The position numbers and the translations under genes were made by a program. The notes below the pieces were generated by a model. The model ran no database searches. It was given only the letters and a program-made list of their open reading frames with translations, and was not told the DNA's origin. Positions 1 to 8,726 of a stretch of 46,329 nucleotides of DNA are shown one piece after another (positions within the stretch are counted from its first letter, which is position 1; every line of letters starts with the position of its first letter). The stretch spans positions 1-46,329 of the forward strand of contig JBBSWB010000018.1 in assembly GCA_038046465.1 (NCBI GenBank), in the 5' to 3' direction. The DNA is from JBBSWB01 sp038046465. GTDB taxonomy: Archaea; Nanobdellota; Nanobdellia; Woesearchaeales; GW2011-AR9.

Positions 1-68
1 CTGTACTCGAGAATATAGATTAAATCACTTCAGAATACTGAAGTATTACGGAAATTTGCAAAATTTCT

Positions 69-467
69 TTAGAGTTTTTCCCGCTGCATCAGTTCTTCAA
101 TAACTAAGCCTTTTCGTTTAGCCAAGTCTACGGAAGCAGCCCAGCATTTACCGGTGTTTTCTAAATCTTCCAGCATCAAGAAATACCATGGCTCTCCGGG
201 AAATTTCACACTGATCCAGCTTTCTGCACCAAAGCGTTCTGAGAAAACTTTTAACTGGTTGATTTCTTCTTCAGAAAAATATTTTTTTTGCTCTTTAGTA
301 ACTTTACATTCAATCGCTACTCTTCTAATGGCATTTCCGGCTAAGATATCCGGAGCAGGATAAGGAGAACTTCCTGAACCAGCAGCCCGGATGGCGGACC
401 ACCCTTGTTCATTAAAAAATTTAATTAATTCCCTTTCCCCTTTAGTGCCTTTAGCTTTTTGGTTCAT
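69..467 (-). CDS. hjc: Archaeal Holliday junction resolvase Hjc
   Basis: This 132-residue protein is a structure-specific endonuclease that cuts four-way DNA junctions during recombination and fork repair. The fold is the PD-(D/E)XK nuclease type. The expected catalytic residues are visible: E11 in GERE, D40 in the APDILA segment, and E53 and K55 in IECK. The glycine/serine loop RAAGSGSS precedes D40, as in Pyrococcus Hjc. Length matches the family. It is the last gene of a minus-strand run HAD - RNase Z - hjc with a 29-base gap. Identification rests on these motifs and is secure. Confidence 0.93.
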   Translation of the reverse strand: MNQKAKGTKGERELIKFFNEQGWSAIRAAGSGSSPYPAPDILAGNAIRRVAIECKVTKEQKKYFSEEEINQLKVFSERFGAESWISVKFPGEPWYFLMLEDLENTGKCWAASVDLAKRKGLVIEELMQREKL

Positions 468-496
468 TTTGAATTAAACCTTAATAAAATTAAATT

Positions 497-1387
497 TCAA
501 ACATTAATCTTCATGAAATCTTCGGCAATAATGGAATTGTCAAAATACATTCTAGCTTCTTCAGCAATTTCAGCAATGCTTTTATACCGTGGACTAATGT
601 GAGTTATAATTAATTTAGCAGCATTATTTCTGGAGGCAATTAAGGCCGCTTCTTTTATGGTCAAATGCATGTATTTCTCGCTTTTTTGTTCAATTTCACT
701 CAAATGCGTTCCTTCGGAAATTAACAGATCAGCATCTTTAGCTAATTTATTTGCCCCTTCACAAAGTACTGTATCGGCGATATAACTTATTTTTTTACCT
801 TTAACGACATAGGTTACTGCTTTCGCCCGAATTTTCTTGCCCGCTACAACTACGTCTTGGCCTTGTTGTAATTTTCCTAAAATTGGTCCGGACAAACCTA
901 GTTGATTAGCTAGTTCGGTTTTAATTCTAAAGCGATCTTTTTCAATAAAACTATATCCTACACACAGCGCCGAATGTTTTAATGGTCGCGCTTCCAGTTG
1001 GAAATCTTCATTTTCAAAGAAAACTCCTGAGGAAACTTCTTGTACATCATAATCAATGATTCCTTTTACCGCAAAAGACTGAAATAGGTGTTTCAGATAT
1101 TTTTTAGTTCCTTTAGGTCCATAAATATGTAGCTTTTTAGCAAATTGATCTGCCCCTAGGGCACTCATTAGTCCAGCAATACCAAAAACATGATCTCCAT
1201 GCCAATGGCTAATCAATAAGCGGGTCACTTTAGCTGGTTTAATTCCCGCCATGCGCATTTGCCGTTGAATCCCTTCTCCACAGTCAAATAAAATATTTTC
1301 ATCTTTATAGCTGAGCAGAAATCCGGAGTGATTTCTAGCTTTAGTAGGCTGCATACAGGAAGTTCCTAAAAAGATAATATTTACCAT
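497..1387 (-). CDS. rnz: Ribonuclease Z (short form, tRNA 3' processing)
   Basis: This metallo-beta-lactamase-fold endonuclease removes the 3' trailer from pre-tRNAs. The N-terminal FLGTS strand and the zinc motif HWHGDH at residues 61-66 are clear. Later ligand positions are also visible: the D in ISYIADT, H in the SEGTHL segment, and H in ITHISPRY near the C-terminus. At 296 residues it is a standard tRNase Z-S form. It is only 5 bases downstream of the HAD gene, so the two are probably cotranscribed. Both tRNA genes in the window end without an encoded CCA, so a 3' processing enzyme is needed before CCA addition. Confidence 0.93.
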   Translation of the reverse strand: MVNIIFLGTSCMQPTKARNHSGFLLSYKDENILFDCGEGIQRQMRMAGIKPAKVTRLLISHWHGDHVFGIAGLMSALGADQFAKKLHIYGPKGTKKYLKHLFQSFAVKGIIDYDVQEVSSGVFFENEDFQLEARPLKHSALCVGYSFIEKDRFRIKTELANQLGLSGPILGKLQQGQDVVVAGKKIRAKAVTYVVKGKKISYIADTVLCEGANKLAKDADLLISEGTHLSEIEQKSEKYMHLTIKEAALIASRNNAAKLIITHISPRYKSIAEIAEEARMYFDNSIIAEDFMKINV

Positions 1388-1392
1388 TTAGA

Positions 1393-2025
1393 CTATAGAA
1401 ATCGTTCTAATGCTTTTAAACTTTCTATTTTTAAATGAAAATTTCGGGTATTTCTACGGTCAATTAAAAGCGCTCTTATTCCTGCTTTTTTAGCTGCCAC
1501 AATATCACTTTGGATGCTATCTCCAACTACTAAGCAGTCTTCTGCTCTTACTCCCAGTTCATCTAGCACCTGTTTAAAGAAATTTTTATCCGTTTTGATT
1601 GAGTGCATTTGATACGAAAGAAAAATTTTGTCAAACAAAGGGGTTAATGCAAATTTTTCCAAAACTTTATCTACTGAAAAACAATCGGTATTAGAAATAA
1701 GGATTAACCGACATTTTTCTTTAAGTTTAGGCAATTCTTGAGCCACATCTTCATAGGGCTGAGCTAACATCCACGACTTATTCCATAACCCAATCAGCAG
1801 CTCCATTTTTTCTTCAGGGCATTCTACTTGGAATTCCTTGCAAACCGCTTCAAAAGCTTCTTTAAGCGTTGCAAATTTTTCCGTCATCATGGCTCGTTCC
1901 ATCCTGACCACATAATCAGAAAAGGGTAGATCGATGCCTAGAATCTCTTTTACTTGTTTAATCGGGCTTTGGATACCTGTTTCTACTAAAGTGCCCCAAA
2001 AGTCAAATAAAATTACTTTTACCAT
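1393..2025 (-). CDS. HAD-superfamily hydrolase (haloacid dehalogenase/phosphatase-like)
   Basis: The 210-residue protein has the nucleophile motif FDFWGTL with D8, the motif II strand LILISNTD, and motif IV VVGDSIQSDI. A helical cap segment lies between motifs I and II. The second aspartate of the usual DxD motif is replaced by tryptophan (D8-F-W10), as in haloacid-dehalogenase and related branches, so simple phosphomonoesterase activity should not be assumed. The substrate is not recognisable. It is the first gene of the minus-strand group that continues to RNase Z and Hjc. Confidence 0.8.
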   Translation of the reverse strand: MVKVILFDFWGTLVETGIQSPIKQVKEILGIDLPFSDYVVRMERAMMTEKFATLKEAFEAVCKEFQVECPEEKMELLIGLWNKSWMLAQPYEDVAQELPKLKEKCRLILISNTDCFSVDKVLEKFALTPLFDKIFLSYQMHSIKTDKNFFKQVLDELGVRAEDCLVVGDSIQSDIVAAKKAGIRALLIDRRNTRNFHLKIESLKALERFL

Positions 2026-2133
2026 CCCCGTTAGTCTTAAGTAAGCTGGGTTATTTATATTTTATTGTTATACATCAGTATTCAGCGCAAATCAACCATT
2101 AAATATTTATAGTAAACCTAATTTTACCACTTG

Positions 2134-3156
2134 ATGAAACCGGAAGAGAAATTAGCTTTAATCAAACGGAATACTCAAGAAATCATTTCTGAAGAAGAGC
2201 TACTCAATCTAATCAAACAGAAAAAACAACCCGTGGTCTATTTAGGTACAGCTATTACCGGTAAACCCCACATTGCTTATTATGTGTGGGTTTTAAAATT
2301 AGCGGATTTCTTAAAAGCGGGATTTAAAGTTAAAGTGCTGTTAGCAGATTTACATGGTGCTTTAGATAATTGTCCTTGGGATATTTTAGAAAAGCGGTAC
2401 GATTATTATTCTACGGTAATCCCGTTAATGTTTAAATCAATTGGTGTTGAAGTTAAAAATTTAGAAATAGTAAAAGGCTCCAGTTATCAATTTGATAAAA
2501 ATTATATTTTGGATACTCTTAAATTATCAACGATAACGACTATCCATGATGCTCAGAAAGCTGCTTCGGAAGTGGTAAAATTTGGTGACAATCCAAAATT
2601 AAGTGGATTAATTTACCCTTTAATGCAAGCGTTAGACGAGCAATATTTAGGGGTCGATGTCCAGTACGGTGGCGTAGACCAAAGAAAAATTTTTATGTAT
2701 GCTCGGGAAAATTTGCCTAAATTAGGATATAAACCTCGAGTAGAAGTGATGACTCCTCTTTTACCCGGATTAACTGGAAAAAAAATGTCTGCTTCTGACC
2801 CTAAATCTAAAATTGATCTATTAGATTCGGAACTAGAAGTGATTGATAAATTAAAGAAAGCCTTTTGCGAGCCAGGCAACATCGAGGAAAATGGGGTGTT
2901 AGCTTTCCTAAAACACGTCATTATGGTAATCAAACAAGATCACGGAGAGAAATTAATTATTGAACGTCCGGCAAAATTCGGGGGCAATATTGAATTTTCT
3001 ACTTATTCAGAAATTGAAGCTGCCTTTATGGATAATAAATTACATCCTTTAGATTTAAAAAATGCTTTAGCCAAAGAAATTAATAATCTTCTTTCAATCT
3101 TCCAAAAAAATAAAGATAAAATAGAAAAAATTGTCGAAGAAGCCTACCCAAAATGA
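2134..3156 (+). CDS. tyrS: Tyrosyl-tRNA synthetase
   Basis: This class Ic synthetase charges tRNA-Tyr. The HIGH-equivalent HIAY is at residues 46-49 and KMSAS is at 217-221. The segment between them carries the archaeal TyrRS tyrosine pocket (YPLMQALDEQYLGVDVQYGG region). At 340 residues it has the compact archaeal/eukaryotic catalytic form without a C-terminal S4-like extension. I chose the ATG at 2134. A TTG three bases upstream would add one residue. The stop codon overlaps the ATG of a small downstream reading frame (ATGA at 3153). Confidence 0.93.
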   Translation: MKPEEKLALIKRNTQEIISEEELLNLIKQKKQPVVYLGTAITGKPHIAYYVWVLKLADFLKAGFKVKVLLADLHGALDNCPWDILEKRYDYYSTVIPLMFKSIGVEVKNLEIVKGSSYQFDKNYILDTLKLSTITTIHDAQKAASEVVKFGDNPKLSGLIYPLMQALDEQYLGVDVQYGGVDQRKIFMYARENLPKLGYKPRVEVMTPLLPGLTGKKMSASDPKSKIDLLDSELEVIDKLKKAFCEPGNIEENGVLAFLKHVIMVIKQDHGEKLIIERPAKFGGNIEFSTYSEIEAAFMDNKLHPLDLKNALAKEINNLLSIFQKNKDKIEKIVEEAYPK

Positions 3157-3317
3157 ATCCTCTTACAAAAGTGGAAAGCTATCAATGGTTTAGGGAACAT
3201 GGTCATGAACCCCTTAGAGCCTTAAAACGTTCTCTTGAATGTACTTTAAGTTTAGGAAATTATTTCCCGACTTGTTTTACCGCCCCTCACCAGAAGACAA
3301 TATTGACGAAGCGTTAG
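3153..3317 (+). CDS. Small ORF overlapping TyrRS stop; probable 5' part of a frameshifted gene
   Basis: This 54-codon frame starts with an ATGA overlap on the TyrRS stop codon, which is the usual sign of translational coupling. Its first 29 residues (MNPLTKVESYQWFREHGHEP and on) look like real protein. After about 3239 the frame becomes uninformative while another frame, beginning at 3239, continues convincingly. A single-base shift at the GAATG of 3237-3241 would fuse the two into one protein of about 134 residues. Function is unknown. Confidence 0.45.
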   Translation: MNPLTKVESYQWFREHGHEPLRALKRSLECTLSLGNYFPTCFTAPHQKTILTKR

Positions 3318-3556
3318 TTGAATTAGAGGCCTTATTAGATTATATTTCCGGCCCCTATTTTAATCGCCAGAACCACCTTCAAGACAATCACAAACCTGAC
3401 TTTAAAGTTCACTCCATCTATAGATATCTTCGAATGAATGCAAAATCATTTAATGAACGAACTTTAACTGAATATAGAAGATTAGAACAACGTATTTTTG
3501 AAATGCAAACCGCTAGAATGCTGCCGCCGTTTGATGTTCCTTATTTGAATCGTTGA
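3239..3556 (+). CDS. Hypothetical protein (possibly 3' part of a frameshifted gene)
   Basis: The 105-residue frame is rich in aromatic and charged residues and is predicted to be mostly helical, with no recognised domain. It begins immediately after a TGA stop in its own frame and has no Shine-Dalgarno sequence, so its ATG at 3239 is doubtful. The neighbouring frame 3153-3317 supplies a plausible N-terminus through a -1 shift. No function can be assigned. Confidence 0.5.
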   Translation: MYFKFRKLFPDLFYRPSPEDNIDEALVELEALLDYISGPYFNRQNHLQDNHKPDFKVHSIYRYLRMNAKSFNERTLTEYRRLEQRIFEMQTARMLPPFDVPYLNR

Positions 3557-3610
3557 AGTTTATTTTTCTTCCCGTGTTCTTGTTTTAAAGTTTTTCTCGG
3601 TTGGAAAAAA

Positions 3611-4681
3611 TTAAGATGAAGGGTTTTTAACCCTCCACAACCCATTGGGTTTAACATTATAATGAGTTTCCTCATTTTGTTTGCTGCTGTAAATTGCGGT
3701 AAGTTGACCAAACAGTTCCACATTTGCCGTTCCGCCTTTTTTCTTTACCGTTTCACTTACCAGTTGTGCAACGATTGATTGTTCATCTAGGCGCGGGCTG
3801 TAATCAAAACACATTTCTCTTTCGTAGTCCCTTTTCCGTTTCTTAGGGCCGACTTCCAATTTGGTCGAGCTCATTTCATAATCTTGGCCTTTTCCCAATT
3901 TATTGTCGGCAAACAAGCCGTTAAACACATCCCTAGCAACATAAACTAAACCTTCCCTAGCTTCCAGCACGGATTCTATTTTATATTCCTCAAGAGACTT
4001 ATTTCCTTGTTCAATGCTTTTTTCTATTTCAGAAATTATGGTTCTCAGTTTTTTAATCTGTTGATGTTTATCCACAGAATTAAGGTCGGTTGCTTTTTCC
4101 ACTGTCTGTATGTCTTCATTAAATGATTCTATTCTATAAAGTGCTTCTTTCACCTGCGTTTGTGTATCTTCTTCCCTGTGTGCATAAAGCTTGCCGGCAA
4201 GTTCTTTAATCATCTTCTGGCAACTCAAGTCATATTCGTTTTCCCCTTGCTCATTAAGGCTTCTTTGCACTTTGGTCATGATGACGTTTTCCATTTCAGT
4301 TTTTCTTGCTCTTCTGAACGCTTCTCGTGTATAAGAAATTCCTTGTGCAACAACTGGTACGGCAAGAATTGGAGGAAACAATACTCCGCCCATAACATAT
4401 GCAGCTGTGCAACTACCTCCAACAAATAAACCGGCAACAACTGACCAGCCGACCGAGTCGGTGCTTAGTTTTCCATCTCTAGCTTCCCTGGCCCAGGTTG
4501 GTATCCCATGCAAGGCGTAGATCCCCATTTTTGCGCCTTTGTAAACCGGGTCTATGTCATCTTTCATATTCTGTACTCCCCTTTCAAAAACTCTCTTCCA
4601 GGAGAATTCTACTTCCGCCTCCAAACTCTTATCCTCTTCGTCATTTTTTTCCATTTGCATTTCCATTGTCATTTTTTTCAC
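3611..4681 (-). CDS. Hypothetical membrane-associated protein
   Basis: The 356-residue protein has a charged N-terminal part and then a hydrophobic hairpin at about residues 78-112, with glycine-rich segments around VVAGLFVGGSCTAAYVMGGV and ILAVPVVAQG. A long charged, coiled-coil-prone region follows at about 115-265, then a basic C-terminal part. No signal peptide is obvious. I do not recognise the family. It is transcribed divergently from the TrmB-type gene at 4752, and the 70-base gap between them holds AT-rich promoter elements, so that regulator may control it. Bacterial-type homologues cannot be excluded. Confidence 0.6.
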   Translation of the reverse strand: MKKMTMEMQMEKNDEEDKSLEAEVEFSWKRVFERGVQNMKDDIDPVYKGAKMGIYALHGIPTWAREARDGKLSTDSVGWSVVAGLFVGGSCTAAYVMGGVLFPPILAVPVVAQGISYTREAFRRARKTEMENVIMTKVQRSLNEQGENEYDLSCQKMIKELAGKLYAHREEDTQTQVKEALYRIESFNEDIQTVEKATDLNSVDKHQQIKKLRTIISEIEKSIEQGNKSLEEYKIESVLEAREGLVYVARDVFNGLFADNKLGKGQDYEMSSTKLEVGPKKRKRDYEREMCFDYSPRLDEQSIVAQLVSETVKKKGGTANVELFGQLTAIYSSKQNEETHYNVKPNGLWRVKNPSS

Positions 4682-4718
4682 CTTTAATTGTTATAACTAT
4701 ATCAAAACCCGCAGAAAC

Positions 4719-4752
4719 ATTTAAATATTTACAACCACCATTAGTTGTTGTA
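4719..4752 (+). promoter_or_regulatory. TATA box and inverted repeat in front of the TrmB-type gene at 4752
   Basis: The sequence TTTAAATATTT at 4720-4730 is a TATA box centred about 26 bases before the ATG at 4752, which predicts a leaderless transcript. An imperfect dyad lies just after it: TACAAC at 4730-4735 and GTTGTA at 4747-4752. A protein bound there would cover the start site, which suggests autorepression. The same AT-rich block could serve the divergent gene ending at 4681. Confidence 0.45.
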
Positions 4753-5489
4753 TGAGCTTGAACTTACATCTATATGGGCTTAATAAATATGAAAGCGATG
4801 CTTACACTGCTTTAGTCCAAGAAGGCCTTTCCACAGCTTTAGAGGTATCAAGAAATTCTGGTGTTCCTCACGGTAAAATTTACCCTACTTTAGATTCTTT
4901 GGAATGCAAAGGCTTTGTAAAAAAGTATCTCGGAACTCCAAAAAGGTTCATGGCTATACCCCCAAAAGTTGCCCTAGAGGAAGCTACCAGAAAAAAAGAG
5001 ATCGAGCTGGAAGAATTCAAGGCTAAATCCGCGAGTATTCTTACCAAACTTGGCACTTTAACCGGAAAGAAAGCCTCAGAGCCATTAGATAACATAAAGA
5101 TAATAGAAGGATACAAGAATTATCTTAACCTTTCTGTAGAATTACATAAAAAAACCAAGAAAGAATGGCGTTCTATCTCTGAACTTTCAACTTACAAGCC
5201 GCATATAGATGTATATAAAGAATCAGTGCAAAGAGGGATAAAAGTATATATCCTAACCAGCAAGGAAGAGGCCACTAAAGAGAAAATAATGATTTGGAAA
5301 AAAAGCGGGGCGAAATTAAGATACATTGATTTGCTACCCACAAAATTCAGCATAAAGGACGAGTCTGATGTTACTTTACGTTTTGGAGGTCAAGGAAAAT
5401 ACGTTTCCCTGTGGGTCCAAAACCAATCTTTGGCAAAAAGTATGAAAAATTATTTTAACTCGTTATGGAAATCTGCTAAGGAAGTCTAA
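4752..5489 (+). CDS. TrmB-family transcriptional regulator
   Basis: The first 80 residues form the TrmB winged helix (LYGLNKYESDAYTALVQEG, recognition helix around NSGVPHGKIYPTLDSLECKG). A helical linker at about 80-110 probably dimerises. The C-terminal 130 residues match the phospholipase-D-like effector half of TrmB proteins and end in a conserved NYFNSLWKSA segment. TrmB proteins usually sense sugars, but the ligand here is unknown. The ATG is 26 bases from a TATA box, supporting this start. A dyad overlapping the start suggests autoregulation. Confidence 0.82.
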   Translation: MSLNLHLYGLNKYESDAYTALVQEGLSTALEVSRNSGVPHGKIYPTLDSLECKGFVKKYLGTPKRFMAIPPKVALEEATRKKEIELEEFKAKSASILTKLGTLTGKKASEPLDNIKIIEGYKNYLNLSVELHKKTKKEWRSISELSTYKPHIDVYKESVQRGIKVYILTSKEEATKEKIMIWKKSGAKLRYIDLLPTKFSIKDESDVTLRFGGQGKYVSLWVQNQSLAKSMKNYFNSLWKSAKEV

Positions 5490-5490
5490 T

Positions 5491-6693
5491 TTACTTTCCT
5501 GCTAAGACAACCATAGTATAATTTTTAAAATATTTCTGAGCAACTCGTTTTACCTCGGCAACAGAAACTATTTTAATGTTCTTTATGTACTGGTCCATCA
5601 GTTTTGCTTCTTTAACCAAGTCCCAAAACAAGATTTGGTCCGAAGCTTTTTGGGCATCTTCCAATCCTAACAGATAATCACCTTCAATAAAATCTTTAGC
5701 TTCACTTAAATCTGTTTCCGTAACCTTTTTCAATTTATCTAATTCAGTTAAAATTAATTTTTGAACTAAACTAATGTTTTTTTTATCAATAGTAGCATAG
5801 GCAGCAAAATAACCAAAGCTTTTTTCTGCTATGCTTTGTGTGCCCACATCATAAGCTAAGCCCCGCTTACTACGTATTTCAGTAAACATTCTGCCGCTCT
5901 GTCCCCGGCCCAGAATCCCATTAATTACATCTAAAGTATAAGAATCAGGATGATTTCTAGGCACTGCCTTAAAGCCTAGCACTAGGTAGGTATTAGTAAT
6001 ATTCATCTTTCTTTTTTTGATTTTCTTTCTTAATGCTAAGGGTTCATTAACCGGAGCAGAAGCGGGTAATGCTCCTTTTTTGAAAGAAAACTTTTTTTCA
6101 ATTTCTTTTTTCCATCCGGTAACCTCTCCCACAACCGAAATAACCATATTATTAGGGAGGTAATATTTATTGTAAAAATCAATTATTTTTTTTCGGGTTA
6201 AACTGTTAATGCTTTTTTTAGTTCCGTAGGTGGGATAACGGCAAGGGTGTTTTTCAAATAAATTTTCCTGCAACAATACCCATTGGAAATATCTAGGCTC
6301 ATCATAAATCATATCAATCTCTTTTAAGACAACTTTTTTTTCTTTAGCAATATCTTTTTCTTGCAGTAAAGAATGCTGCAGGATATCGGCCAAGATTTCT
6401 ACAGCGATCGGAAAATGTTTCTTTAATACTTTTACATAAAAGCAAGTTTTTTCATTAGAGGTATAAGCATTAAAATCTCCCCCAATTTTTTCAATTTCAT
6501 TAGAGATATCTTTATTGGTGGGCCTTTTTTCTGTGCCTTCAAACAAGATATGTTCCATAAAATGGGAAAGGCCTTTTTCTGAGTTATCTTCAGAATTACT
6601 GCCTACTTTAATCATGACATTTACAACCACGGAATTTCCTTTCCTTTTTTCAAAAATTACCGTTAAGCCATTCGGTAAAATCACTTTTTCCAT
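5491..6693 (-). CDS. M16 family zinc peptidase (pitrilysin/MPP-like)
   Basis: The protein has the inverted zinc motif HxxEH: H44, E47 and H48 in GLSHFMEH. The third ligand E125 (VVLKEID) lies 76 residues further on, exactly the spacing of M16 peptidases. The C-terminal half carries the inactive M16-C partner domain, including the R/Y segment RSKRGLAYDVGTQS. At 400 residues it is the compact M16B form found in bacteria and some archaea. No signal peptide is present, so it is probably cytoplasmic. It is divergent from the M24 peptidase gene, with 72 bases between them. Confidence 0.9.
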   Translation of the reverse strand: MEKVILPNGLTVIFEKRKGNSVVVNVMIKVGSNSEDNSEKGLSHFMEHILFEGTEKRPTNKDISNEIEKIGGDFNAYTSNEKTCFYVKVLKKHFPIAVEILADILQHSLLQEKDIAKEKKVVLKEIDMIYDEPRYFQWVLLQENLFEKHPCRYPTYGTKKSINSLTRKKIIDFYNKYYLPNNMVISVVGEVTGWKKEIEKKFSFKKGALPASAPVNEPLALRKKIKKRKMNITNTYLVLGFKAVPRNHPDSYTLDVINGILGRGQSGRMFTEIRSKRGLAYDVGTQSIAEKSFGYFAAYATIDKKNISLVQKLILTELDKLKKVTETDLSEAKDFIEGDYLLGLEDAQKASDQILFWDLVKEAKLMDQYIKNIKIVSVAEVKRVAQKYFKNYTMVVLAGK

Positions 6694-6765
6694 CCTAAAA
6701 ATGTTATTTTTAGGGTTTATAATGGTTTGGGAAGATTTTTTAAGAACAGCTACTCTCTTTCTAGG

Positions 6766-7803
6766 ATGAAATTAAAGCTCTTTCAAGCGTATTTGAAACG
6801 AGAAGCAATCGAATTAGTTTTTCTTTCTTCTCCCGATTCAAATATAACTTATTTTACTCAATTAGTCCCTTCTTCGGCCCATTTTTTAATTACTCCTACT
6901 GAAGCTTCTTTGTATTTAACTAAGCTTGATTCTGCACCCCATCTACCCGGAATAGAAATGGAGGAATTAAAAAAAGATTGGGAAACCCAGCTTAAAGATA
7001 AATCAATTAGAAAAGTAGGAGTTAATAATGACAAGATCAGGTATTCTTGTTATCAAAAACTTACCAAGATGTTTCCTAAAGCAACTTTTGTAGATGTCTC
7101 TTCTAAATTGAAAGAATTACGGAAACAGAAAACGGAACCAGAAATTAAGCGAATCAGTACAGCAAGTAAAATTACCGCTGCTGCTTTTCAAACCTTTATT
7201 AATAATTATTCTCCTAAGAAATTCAAAAGCGAGAAAGAAGTTGCGTTTTTTCTAGAAAAACAGCTGTGGGAACGAGAAGCAGAGTTAGCTTTTCCCACTA
7301 TTGTTGCTTCTTCGGAACATTCGGCTATCCCTCATTCGTTAACTTCCACTGCAGTATTAAAAAAAGGCTTTTTACAGTTTGATTTTGGGGCTAAATATCA
7401 AAATTATTGTTCGGATATGTCTAGGATAGTATTTTTAGGAAAGATCAACCGAGAACAACGGGAACATTATGATCTCCTATTAAAGGTGCAAGAAGAAACC
7501 ATTCAGCAAATTAGATTAGGCAGCAAATTTGTTGATTTAGACGCCTTCGCTCGCAAGAACTTAGGAAAGTATTCTTCTTATTTTGTCCATTCGTTAGGGC
7601 ACGGATTAGGAATCGACATCCACGAACCGCCGGCATTGGTTTCTGAAAGTAAAGACTGCGTAGAAAATAAGCAGGTTTTTACCATCGAGCCGGGAATTTA
7701 TTTTCCCAAGAAATATGGTTTAAGAATTGAAGATACAATTCTGTTTGATCGGAAAACAAAAATATTAACTACTGCTCCTAAAGAGCTGGTTGTTCTTAAG
7801 TAG
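6766..7803 (+). CDS. M24 metallopeptidase (Xaa-Pro dipeptidase/aminopeptidase P-like)
   Basis: An N-terminal creatinase-like domain (about 1-110) precedes the pita-bread catalytic domain. All five metal ligands are visible: D206 and D217, H279 in LGHGLG, E308 in TIEPG and E322 in RIEDT. The HSLGHGLGIDIHEPP segment is the family signature. At 345 residues the length is normal for prolidase. I chose the ATG at 6766 because the only upstream extension starts at a TTG inside the probable promoter. It likely degrades proline-containing dipeptides from peptide turnover. Confidence 0.9.
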   Translation: MKLKLFQAYLKREAIELVFLSSPDSNITYFTQLVPSSAHFLITPTEASLYLTKLDSAPHLPGIEMEELKKDWETQLKDKSIRKVGVNNDKIRYSCYQKLTKMFPKATFVDVSSKLKELRKQKTEPEIKRISTASKITAAAFQTFINNYSPKKFKSEKEVAFFLEKQLWEREAELAFPTIVASSEHSAIPHSLTSTAVLKKGFLQFDFGAKYQNYCSDMSRIVFLGKINREQREHYDLLLKVQEETIQQIRLGSKFVDLDAFARKNLGKYSSYFVHSLGHGLGIDIHEPPALVSESKDCVENKQVFTIEPGIYFPKKYGLRIEDTILFDRKTKILTTAPKELVVLK

Positions 7804-7826
7804 ATACTCCAAAATAGATAATAAAG

Positions 7827-7836
7827 TTTATAAATG
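7827..7836 (+). promoter_or_regulatory. TATA box for the gene at 7857 (leaderless)
   Basis: TTTATAAATG at 7827-7836 is centred about 26 bases before the ATG at 7857, the standard archaeal TATA-to-start distance. It supports that start codon and predicts little or no 5' leader. Confidence 0.55.
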
Positions 7837-7856
7837 AGCTTCTTTCCAGCAGACTT

Positions 7857-8672
7857 ATGGTCTTTATACCTGCGCATATGGAAGTGAACCAGTATGCTAT
7901 TGATTCAACTGATGTACATAAAGGGCTAGACTTTTCTAATTTTGGTGGTTGGATAAGAGAAAAAAGAGGCGATCCACGATATAGCGGGCGTGCTAGTCCA
8001 AATTCTCAACCGGCAAGCGGTTATTCTGGTTCTAAATTAGAACTCGTTCTAGATGAAATGGCAGCTGATGGCGGGCAAATGAAAAACCAAGACGAGTGGA
8101 TTGAATATTGGAAAGATATTCATGATGGCAGGGTGATGGCTTCTGCAGGTGATTTATATGCTAACTTTAAGGTCTTAAAGAAACTACAAGAGCAAGGCGA
8201 TACTGAACAGAAAATTATAGCAGAAAAATATATTAGTAATCTACGGAAAGATTTTAATGGAGGAGGACTAATTTGTAACACCTGGCTGGTTCATGACATT
8301 TATAGTTCAGATACACGAATCTTACACCGGCATGGATGTAATATGCCCGAACTAATCAAAGAAACAATTGTATGTGTATACAATTACGATGGGGTTATAT
8401 TTGATGTTGCTCAAGACTCTTTTGGTACACTTTTTCTGCAAGCTTTGTTTGATACCAAAGATAAACCTGGACAGATCATTCAAACCTTGGAGTTTATTAG
8501 TGAGAAGACAGGGAAAGATATTGCTGTCCTTACCGCTAATTTTATTGAGCGAGCAACGTCCCCAAGCAGAACGGTTTGGCTCGGCATCCCTCTCGGCAGG
8601 TTCTACCTCGGTTGCAACTTCAACCCCGCCAGTGGCATCGGCACTGCTCGCGGGGTACGTTTAACCAGATAA
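7857..8672 (+). CDS. Hypothetical protein with GC-rich C-terminal variable-type module
   Basis: The 271-residue protein has no recognised N-terminal domain. The last 40 residues contain GRFYLGCNFNP followed by a G/S/A-rich stretch and ARGVRL. Codons here are GC-rich, while the rest of the gene is AT-rich like the window. A comparable GR-x-YLG...GVR module occurs in the otherwise unrelated protein at 17871-18707, and a related C-terminus is at the right edge. Such modules on unrelated N-termini resemble variable regions of diversity-generating retroelement targets. A strong hairpin follows the gene at 8727-8759. Function is unknown; a surface or binding role is inference. Confidence 0.6.
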   Translation: MVFIPAHMEVNQYAIDSTDVHKGLDFSNFGGWIREKRGDPRYSGRASPNSQPASGYSGSKLELVLDEMAADGGQMKNQDEWIEYWKDIHDGRVMASAGDLYANFKVLKKLQEQGDTEQKIIAEKYISNLRKDFNGGGLICNTWLVHDIYSSDTRILHRHGCNMPELIKETIVCVYNYDGVIFDVAQDSFGTLFLQALFDTKDKPGQIIQTLEFISEKTGKDIAVLTANFIERATSPSRTVWLGIPLGRFYLGCNFNPASGIGTARGVRLTR

Positions 8673-8726
8673 AGCAAATCTTTTACAAACTTTTTTAAAT
8701 AACGTTAAAATTAACAAACTAATTGG

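Noticed and set aside
2131..2133. TTG start for TyrRS
   Set aside because: The adjacent ATG at 2134 is a more usual start and only one residue is at stake.
8368..8664. A 98-codon frame inside the gene at 7857-8672, in another frame
   Set aside because: It exists because the GC-rich module has few stop codons. The main frame has better start signals and a recognisable shared module.
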